Below are positions 54,640 through 60,202 of a stretch of 60,202 nt of DNA, piece after piece; positions within the stretch are counted from its first letter, which is position 1, and the number at the start of each line of letters is the position of its first letter. The translations under genes and the position numbers were made by a program. The notes beneath the pieces were generated by a model that saw only the letters and a program-made list of their open reading frames with translations, did no database searches and was not told the origin of the DNA. The stretch spans positions 1-60,202 of the forward strand of contig NZ_JBBIAB010000027.1 in assembly GCF_039634785.1 (NCBI RefSeq), read 5' to 3'. This stretch comes from Tistrella mobilis. GTDB lineage: Bacteria > Pseudomonadota > Alphaproteobacteria > Tistrellales > Tistrellaceae.

Positions 54640-55776
54640 TCACTGGCCGATCGCGCGGCGCTTTTCCGTCCAGAAGGCGCTCCAGTCCTGATCCGACATC
54701 CCCTTGTCCATCGCCTCCTCGCTGGCGGTCTGCCAGGCCTTTTCCACCGCCTGCAGGCGCGCCAGCCGCTGGTCGTTCCAGGCCTGATCCGCCTCGGTCC
54801 AGACACCGATGTCTTTCAGGTAGCGCACCGCACCGGGGTGAAACGGCGCATCGGCAGGCGTGGTGCCGGCCTCGCCCAGTTTCCAGTGCGGCATCGCCGG
54901 CGTCGCCTTGGCATACAGACCATAGGTCTCGTCCAGCGCCTTGGTGAAGGCATAGACCTCCTGGTCGTCGGTATCGGCATAGACCGTGATCATCGGATAG
55001 CGCACCGAGAAGATCTGCGCCGGATGCTCGGGAGAGATGCCGGCCCCCTGTGTCGCCATGGCGGGGGCGAAGAAGCTTGCGACCGACCTGATCGCCGCCC
55101 AGCCGCGGTCATTGTCCGGCGGCATGGGCACCCAGCTCAGGCCGCGCGGAGAACTCTCCAGCTCATAGAGCGTGGCGGCCGTGGGCGTCGATCCGGCGGC
55201 ATCGACATCGCCATCGACCAGCGCCCGCAACGCCGCACCGTAGGACGGCATGTCCACCACCTGCACGTCATCCCAGGTCAATCCGCCGAAGGCCATGATG
55301 GCCTCGACCTTGATGTTGATCGACGGATTGGCCTTGATCCGGGGCACGCGCTTGCCGCGCAGATCTTCAATCGTCGCGATGCCGGCATCGGCGGCGGCGG
55401 CAAGTCCGAAGGTCGACGGCCGACCGGCCACGACACGCAGATCCTGCGGGCCCCATTCGCGGGCCGCGAAATCGTAGAGGCCCTCGGTGGCGAAGTAGAG
55501 TTCATTGGCCAGCCAGCCATATTGGGCACGCCGGGTTTTCAGGGGCAGCAGCCGGCCGATCGAGGTGCCGGACGGCGTGATGCGCACGCGCACCCCCGTC
55601 TCCCGCCCCATGGCATCGGCGATCGCAGAGGCCTCAGCATAGCCGCTGGATCCCACATCATAGGTCGCCCAGACCATGGTACGCGGCAGGGCATCGTCTG
55701 CAGCATGGACGGGCGCCGCGCCCGACCCGCAGGCAAACCCTGCCAGCAGGCCGATGACCGGAAGCATCTTCCTCAT
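54640..55776 (-). CDS. TAXI-family TRAP solute-binding protein, second system
   Basis: 378 residues. A signal peptide (1-25, ending VHA) is followed by the TAXI domain: VWATYDVGSSGYAEASAIAD, VRVRITPSGTSIGRLLPLK, IATIEDLRGKRVP, and PFHPGAVRYLKDIGVW at the C-terminus. It presumably binds the organic acid that the adjacent CoA transferase activates. GGAGG lies five bases before the ATG. Confidence 0.9.
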   Translation of the reverse strand: MRKMLPVIGLLAGFACGSGAAPVHAADDALPRTMVWATYDVGSSGYAEASAIADAMGRETGVRVRITPSGTSIGRLLPLKTRRAQYGWLANELYFATEGLYDFAAREWGPQDLRVVAGRPSTFGLAAAADAGIATIEDLRGKRVPRIKANPSINIKVEAIMAFGGLTWDDVQVVDMPSYGAALRALVDGDVDAAGSTPTAATLYELESSPRGLSWVPMPPDNDRGWAAIRSVASFFAPAMATQGAGISPEHPAQIFSVRYPMITVYADTDDQEVYAFTKALDETYGLYAKATPAMPHWKLGEAGTTPADAPFHPGAVRYLKDIGVWTEADQAWNDQRLARLQAVEKAWQTASEEAMDKGMSDQDWSAFWTEKRRAIGQ

Positions 55777-55855
55777 GATTTCCTCCCCATATCCTTATTG
55801 TCGTTCAGGTCTTTGTCATCCTGGGCGCGCCCTTGTTCCCCGGCGTCGCCTGCCG

Positions 55856-57061
55856 TCAGGTCCGGCGTCTGGTGGGGGTCACCTCCGATGTTTCGAGCGC
55901 CGTCACCTCGTCGTCCGAGAACCCGTGCTGGCGCAGAATGTCGGCCGTGTGCTCGGCAAAACCCGGCGGTCTCAGACGGTAGCCGGGGGGCGAGCGGCGG
56001 GGCCGCACCGGCGCACCCAGCCCCCGATAGCCGTCGATCTCGATCGTCATGCCCCGATGGACGGTGTGGGGATGACGCAGGCTTTGGGCGACATCCAGGA
56101 CCGGACCGGCCGGCACCCCCTGATGGAGCAGGCGGTCGGCCAGTTCCACGCCGTCATGAGCGGCGAGCGCCGCTTCCAGCGCCCCCCGCAGCGCATCCCG
56201 GTGGATCACACGGTCCCTGTTCGATCGGAAGCGGCTGTCCTTCGCAAGATCGGGCGCCCCGACAGCCGCGCAGAGGCGCGCGAACTGGCGGTCATTGCCG
56301 ACCGCCAGATAGATCGGGCAGCTGCCTGTCCGGTAGGTCGAATAGGGTGCGATATTGGGATGATCATTGCCGGTCCGCTGTGGCAGGGCACCGGACAGCA
56401 TGTGGTTGGCGGCATGCGGGTGCAAAAGCGAGATCGCCGAGTCGAACAGCGTGGCATCGACGAACTGGCCCCGCCCGCTCTGGTGGCGCGCCTGGAGGGC
56501 CAGAAGCACGCCGATCACCGCATTCAGGCCCGTAACCATGTCCACCACCGGCAGGCCCACCCGGGTCGGGTCGCCCCCGGCCGTGCCGTTGACGCTCATG
56601 ATACCGCCCATCGCCTGGAGGATGGCGTCATATCCAGGCATGCCACCAAGCGGGCCGTCGCTACCGAAGCCGCTGATGCGACACTGGATCAGCTGGGGAA
56701 AGCGGGGCGCCAGCACCGTCTCGAAATCCAGCCCCCAGCCTTCAAGCGTGCCGGGCTTGAAGTTCTCGACCAGAACATCCGCCCCTTCGAGCAGGCGAAG
56801 CAGGACATCGCGGCCCTGCTGCTGCCGCAGATCGAGCGCGATCGCGCGCTTGTTGCGGTTCAGCCCCAGAAAATACGACGCCGTCTCGTCCTGAAAAGGC
56901 GGCCCCCATTCACGGGTTTCATCCCCCGCCGGCGGCTCCACCTTGATGACATCCGCCCCATGATCCCCCAGGATCTGGGCGGCGAGCGGTCCGCCGAGAA
57001 CACGGCTCAGATCAATCACCTTCAGCCCGACAAGCGCGCCGGTCGTGACCGCCGCGCTCAT
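55856..57061 (-). CDS. Family III CoA transferase (CaiB/BaiF)
   Basis: 401 residues, the usual length. LSRVLGGPLAAQILGDHGAD and VIKVEPPAGDETREWGPPF at the N-terminus and LDLRQQQGRDVLLRL are typical. The catalytic Asp is in MPGYDAILQAMGG. It moves CoA from a donor such as succinyl-CoA or an acyl-CoA to a carboxylate. The start overlaps the stop of the acyl-CoA dehydrogenase by four bases (ATGA). The last ~20 residues are basic and not conserved-looking. Confidence 0.93.
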   Translation of the reverse strand: MSAAVTTGALVGLKVIDLSRVLGGPLAAQILGDHGADVIKVEPPAGDETREWGPPFQDETASYFLGLNRNKRAIALDLRQQQGRDVLLRLLEGADVLVENFKPGTLEGWGLDFETVLAPRFPQLIQCRISGFGSDGPLGGMPGYDAILQAMGGIMSVNGTAGGDPTRVGLPVVDMVTGLNAVIGVLLALQARHQSGRGQFVDATLFDSAISLLHPHAANHMLSGALPQRTGNDHPNIAPYSTYRTGSCPIYLAVGNDRQFARLCAAVGAPDLAKDSRFRSNRDRVIHRDALRGALEAALAAHDGVELADRLLHQGVPAGPVLDVAQSLRHPHTVHRGMTIEIDGYRGLGAPVRPRRSPPGYRLRPPGFAEHTADILRQHGFSDDEVTALETSEVTPTRRRT

Positions 57062-58791
57062 GGCCGGGCCTCCGCCGCCATGGCGACATCACGCAGGGCA
57101 GCATCCAGCAGCGCTTCAGCCGCCTCGTCAGACCCGGCCATCGCCAGCGGGTCCCGCGGCACCAGCTTGTGACGCACCACATGATCGGCCATCACCAGGC
57201 GGTCGCCGCCCTGGTCATTGCACAGGCTGCGAATGCGGGCGTCTTCCCAGGCCATGATCACGGCAGAGGTGGCGTTGTAGACGGCAGAGGCCGCCCGGCG
57301 GACATCCGCCTCGGCATCGCGGCTGTTGGCGACCTGATCGAGGAAACCGGCCGCCCGATGGAAAGCCTCCGCGATGGCAGAAATGCCGGCCCCGTCTCTC
57401 TCCGCCTCGTCGAGCAGTCGCTCCGCATGCCTGGTCAGGGCGGTCAGCGCGTCCTCGCGGCGGACGGCACGGGCGACATCCAAGGCGACGATGTTGCTGG
57501 TCCCCTCCCAGATGGAGCCCAGATGGGCATCGCGCAGCACCCGGGCATCCGACCATTCCTCGATATAGCCGCAGCCGCCCCGGGCCTCCATGGCATCTCC
57601 GGCGACCTTGCGGGCATCGCGGCAGGCGCGAAACTTGATCAGCGGCGTCAGGATCCGCAGGACAGAGGCCATATGCCGATCGCCGCCATCCGCCGCCTCG
57701 AGCACCCAGGCCGTATGGAACACCATCGAGCGCGCCTGCTCGGCGGTGACCATCATCTTCAGGATCTGCCGGCGCATCAGCGGCAGATCCTGGAGCCGCC
57801 GGCCGAACGCCACCCGGTTCCGGGCAATGAACAAGGTCTCGAAGACCGAGCGGCGCATCAGCCCGGCGGAGCGCACCCCGTTGGACAGCCGCGACATGTT
57901 GATCATGTCGGTCATCTGTCTGAAGCCCTGGCCGGGATCGCCGACGAGATGGGCAACGGCACCGTCGAGCTGAATCTCGCCGCTCGCCATCGAGCGGGTC
58001 CCGAGCTTGTCCTTCAGCCTGACGATGCGATACGCATTCCGCGCCCCGTCCGGCAGATGACGGGGCAGGAGAAACAGCGACAGCCCACCCGTGCCTGCAG
58101 CACCGCCTTCCGGACGCGCGAGCACCATGGCCAGCGCGGCATCGGGATTGGAGCAGAACCATTTGTCGCCATAGAGGCGCCACACACCGTCCTCCAGACG
58201 GGCAACGGTGTCGATCGCGCCGACATCCGACCCGGCGGCCTGCTCGGTCATGAACATCGCCCCCTGATACAGCGCGTCCATATCCTGGCTGGTCAGTCGT
58301 TCGGCATAGCGGGCCACCAGATCCGGCGCGCCGAACTTCATCAGGGTCCGGGTCAGCGCATCCGTCATGCTCAACGGGCAGCACAGCCCGAACTCCGCCT
58401 GAGCGAACAGGAAGACCAGCCCGTACTTCACCAGCGGCGGCAATCTGTCCCCCGCTCCGAAGACACCCGGGCGATGCGACATAGCCGCCAGACCGAAGGC
58501 GCCGAAAGCATGGGCCTCCATCTCCAGATAGGCAGGATGCTTCTCGATCCGCTCGTCGGGCATCCCGTTCCGGGCCCGAAGATGCAGCACCGGCGGGTTG
58601 CGGTCCGCCGCGAGCGCCAGCCGTTCAAGCCGGTCGCCGACCAGCTTCCCCATCCGTTCGAACTGCGGCAGAACCCGTGCCTGCACGGATGCGCTCAGAT
58701 AGGCCCTGAGCAGGTTCTGCAGGCTCCTGTCCGCCTCGAAGACGTTGGTGCCGCGGCTGTCGGGGATGTTGCGGTGGATGGCGCTGCCCAT
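57058..58791 (-). CDS. Acyl-CoA dehydrogenase, AidB-like subgroup
   Basis: 577 residues, longer than a standard acyl-CoA dehydrogenase (~380) and close to AidB (~540). Recognisable are TEQAAGSDVGAIDTVA, WFCSNPDAALAMVLARPEG, LKDKLGTRSMASGEI, and GGCGYIEEWSDARVLRDAHL followed by IWEGTSNIVALDVARA with the Glu at the catalytic base position. It oxidises an acyl-CoA using FAD; true AidB instead protects DNA. Coupling to a CoA transferase and a TRAP importer favours a catabolic role. Confidence 0.9.
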   Translation of the reverse strand: MGSAIHRNIPDSRGTNVFEADRSLQNLLRAYLSASVQARVLPQFERMGKLVGDRLERLALAADRNPPVLHLRARNGMPDERIEKHPAYLEMEAHAFGAFGLAAMSHRPGVFGAGDRLPPLVKYGLVFLFAQAEFGLCCPLSMTDALTRTLMKFGAPDLVARYAERLTSQDMDALYQGAMFMTEQAAGSDVGAIDTVARLEDGVWRLYGDKWFCSNPDAALAMVLARPEGGAAGTGGLSLFLLPRHLPDGARNAYRIVRLKDKLGTRSMASGEIQLDGAVAHLVGDPGQGFRQMTDMINMSRLSNGVRSAGLMRRSVFETLFIARNRVAFGRRLQDLPLMRRQILKMMVTAEQARSMVFHTAWVLEAADGGDRHMASVLRILTPLIKFRACRDARKVAGDAMEARGGCGYIEEWSDARVLRDAHLGSIWEGTSNIVALDVARAVRREDALTALTRHAERLLDEAERDGAGISAIAEAFHRAAGFLDQVANSRDAEADVRRAASAVYNATSAVIMAWEDARIRSLCNDQGGDRLVMADHVVRHKLVPRDPLAMAGSDEAAEALLDAALRDVAMAAEARP

Positions 58792-58864
58792 CGGGGTCCT
58801 CCGGTTGACATCTTCTTACCGAAAGCCTCCTCGATCATTCATTCGCGTTCCAATACCATGTGCG

Positions 58865-58884
58865 AATAGTTCGATAGCACTATT
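58865..58884. promoter_or_regulatory. Candidate LysR operator in front of the catabolic unit
   Basis: AATAGT-N8-ACTATT inverted repeat in the 109-bp divergent region, 16 bp before the LysR start. A second pair, ATTCGC (58841-58846) and GCGAAT (58862-58867), overlaps it. The position fits autoregulation and control of the acyl-CoA dehydrogenase promoter. Confidence 0.55.
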
Positions 58885-58900
58885 TGAATGAGAGGTGCGG

Positions 58901-59797
58901 ATGGCCATCACCTTCAAGCAGTTGCGCTACTTCCTGGTCCTGGCCGAGCAGCTGCATTTCGGCCGCGCCGCACAGCAGCTCAACATCTCTCAGCCGCCGC
59001 TGAGCACGAGCCTGCGACAGCTGGAAGAGACGCTGGGCTTCGCCCTGATGGAACGCAGCACCAAAGCCGTACGGCTGACGCCGGCCGGCGCCCTCTTTGC
59101 CGAACATGCCGCCCGTATCCTGGGCCAGCTGGATGCCGCCTGCGTCCTCGCCGAACAGACGGCCAAGGGGGTGGCGGGTGAGATCACCGTCGCCTTTGTC
59201 CCCTCAATGCTGTTCCGCCGGCTGCCGGCCACGCTTCAAGCCTTCCAGGAGGAACACCCCACCATCGAACTGCGCCTTCAGGAGATGAACACCGCCAGTC
59301 AGATCGAAGAGCTGATCAATCACCGCATCGATGTGGGCTTCGTGCATTCGGTGGCGCTTCCGGACGAGGTATCGGAGATCACCATCGAAACCGAACGCCT
59401 GGTCTGCTGCGTGCCCTATCAGCACCGGCTGGCATCCCGCAGCCGCATCAGCCTGCACGAGCTGGCGGGGGAACGGGTGCTGGTCTTCGCCCGCACCTTC
59501 GCAGCCCATTACCACGATCGCATCGTCGGGCTGCTGAGGGCCGCAGGCGTCGACGTCTATCCGCACTACCGGATCCAGCACTGGTTCACCGTGGTCGCCC
59601 TGGTCGCGCAGGGCATGGGCGTCTCCCTGGTTCCCCATTCGCTCAGCCGCAGCGGCTTCGACGACGTCGTCTACCTCGAAATCGAGGAGCGCCAGGCGGA
59701 GCACCGGGTCTCGCTGATCTGGCGGACATCCGGGTTGAGCAATGCCGCGCGCGCCTTCGTCGACCACGTGCGGTTGCGGACGAGCATTTATCGGTGA
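58901..59797 (+). CDS. LysR-family regulator of the acyl-CoA/TRAP unit
   Basis: 298 residues. FKQLRYFLVLAEQLHFGRAA and ISQPPLSTSLRQLEETLGF make the LysR winged helix; the effector domain has GEITVAFVPSMLF and VALVAQGMGVSLVPHSL. It resembles BenM/CatM-like regulators of aromatic or organic acid catabolism. AGAGG lies six bases before the chosen ATG; a GTG two codons upstream is less likely. Divergent from the acyl-CoA dehydrogenase gene. Confidence 0.92.
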   Translation: MAITFKQLRYFLVLAEQLHFGRAAQQLNISQPPLSTSLRQLEETLGFALMERSTKAVRLTPAGALFAEHAARILGQLDAACVLAEQTAKGVAGEITVAFVPSMLFRRLPATLQAFQEEHPTIELRLQEMNTASQIEELINHRIDVGFVHSVALPDEVSEITIETERLVCCVPYQHRLASRSRISLHELAGERVLVFARTFAAHYHDRIVGLLRAAGVDVYPHYRIQHWFTVVALVAQGMGVSLVPHSLSRSGFDDVVYLEIEERQAEHRVSLIWRTSGLSNAARAFVDHVRLRTSIYR

Positions 59798-59894
59798 GAG
59801 AGGGACGTCATATGGAAAGAAGCTCGCGGGGCCCCGCCAGAGTGAAATCCGGCCCCCGCTGACCCACGTGTTCTTGACGGGGCCTGAACGCAGC

Positions 59895-59929
59895 AACGCC
59901 GCCCGCGGCGAATGGCCATGGGCGGCGTT
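59895..59929. terminator. Bidirectional hairpin between the LysR gene and the rRNA operon tail
   Basis: Perfect 10-bp arms AACGCCGCCC/GGGCGGCGTT with a 15-base loop. It lies 98 bases after the LysR stop and 11 bases after the tRNA-fMet 3' end on the other strand. Only a short T-run (TTT) on the plus side. Confidence 0.6.
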
Positions 59930-59939
59930 TGCTTGAAAC

Positions 59940-60017
<78 letters not shown>

Positions 60018-60102
60018 TCAGGGCGTTTGTCTTGTCAGTGTGGATCGAGATGAGATCGCGCTTTGTTGTTCGAGCGTTCCATGTCCGTCCATGCGGTTGC
60101 AA

Positions 60103-60202
60103 GACCTGGCAGCGACCTACTCTCCCGCGTCTTAAGACGAAGTACCATTGGCGCAGGACGGTTTCACGGCCGAGTTCGGGATGGGATCGGGTGGTTCACG
60201 TC
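60103..60202 (-). rRNA. rrf: 5S rRNA, 3' part (5' end lies outside the window)
   Basis: Read on the minus strand, the last ~100 bases of a 5S rRNA: GATCCCATCCCGAACTCGG, GTGAAACCGTCCTGCGCC, ATGGTACTTCGTCTTAAGAC and GGGAGAGTAGGTCGCTGCC are characteristic conserved blocks. The 3' end is placed just after GCCAGGTC. The rest of the gene, and presumably 23S and 16S, lie beyond the right edge. Confidence 0.93.

Noticed and set aside
57058-58791. Assignment as the DNA-protecting AidB
   Set aside because: Only subgroup-level similarity; the gene is coupled to a CoA transferase and importer, which supports catabolism.

Overview
The window is high-GC DNA with dense, often overlapping genes. It looks like an alphaproteobacterium of the Rhodospirillales/Tistrella type. 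The basis is the base composition, the fMet tRNA directly behind 5S rRNA, an MmcB-family gene, two TAXI-type TRAP transporters and the general gene content; the genus is inference. Only the gene at the left edge has clearly different, AT-rich base composition.

Layout. 1-2.7 kb: a SIR2-STAND protein of the anti-phage/NADase type on the minus strand, probably transferred and possibly broken at the window edge. 2.9-3.6 kb: an isochorismatase-like hydrolase. 3.7-10.3 kb: a complete fructose PTS (fruB-fruK-fruA) with a divergent LacI-type regulator and two matching operators. 10.5-18.6 kb: a same-strand row read as ppc, lysR, dabB, dabA and a PII-like gene, that is, a DAB-type inorganic carbon accumulation system behind phosphoenolpyruvate carboxylase. 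18.8-27.9 kb: a phosphatase, aldo/keto reductase, ion channel, PepSY/cytochrome b561 pair, AsmA, OmpA-like lipoprotein, HDAC-like/MmcB pair and glutathione peroxidase. 28-34.5 kb: an FtsK-type translocase without a membrane domain, coupled to a PAS protein, then an ABC-2 permease and a large MscS channel. 34.9-41.3 kb: a TAXI-TRAP transporter, an amine-oxidase-like flavoprotein and a LysR/azoreductase divergent pair. 41.2-48.3 kb: a siderophore uptake cluster (TonB receptor, MFS importer, PepSY membrane protein, AraC regulator) next to a Tat-exported multicopper oxidase, with two related Fur-like boxes. 48.3-52.5 kb: a DeoR regulator and an autotransporter whose passenger is an endonuclease/exonuclease/phosphatase domain. 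52.6-59.8 kb: a four-gene minus-strand unit (acyl-CoA dehydrogenase, CoA transferase, TAXI receptor, TRAP permease) with a divergent LysR regulator. 59.9 kb to the end: tRNA-fMet and the 3' part of 5S rRNA, the tail of an rRNA operon on the minus strand.

How the genes work together. Fructose enters as fructose 1-phosphate and becomes fructose 1,6-bisphosphate, with all PTS energy-coupling domains in one protein. The DAB genes would concentrate bicarbonate, and the adjacent PEP carboxylase uses bicarbonate; this suggests anaplerotic CO2 capture in a heterotroph. The last catabolic unit reads as import, CoA activation and dehydrogenation of an unidentified organic acid. Most intergenic spaces are short; clear terminators and operators are listed individually.
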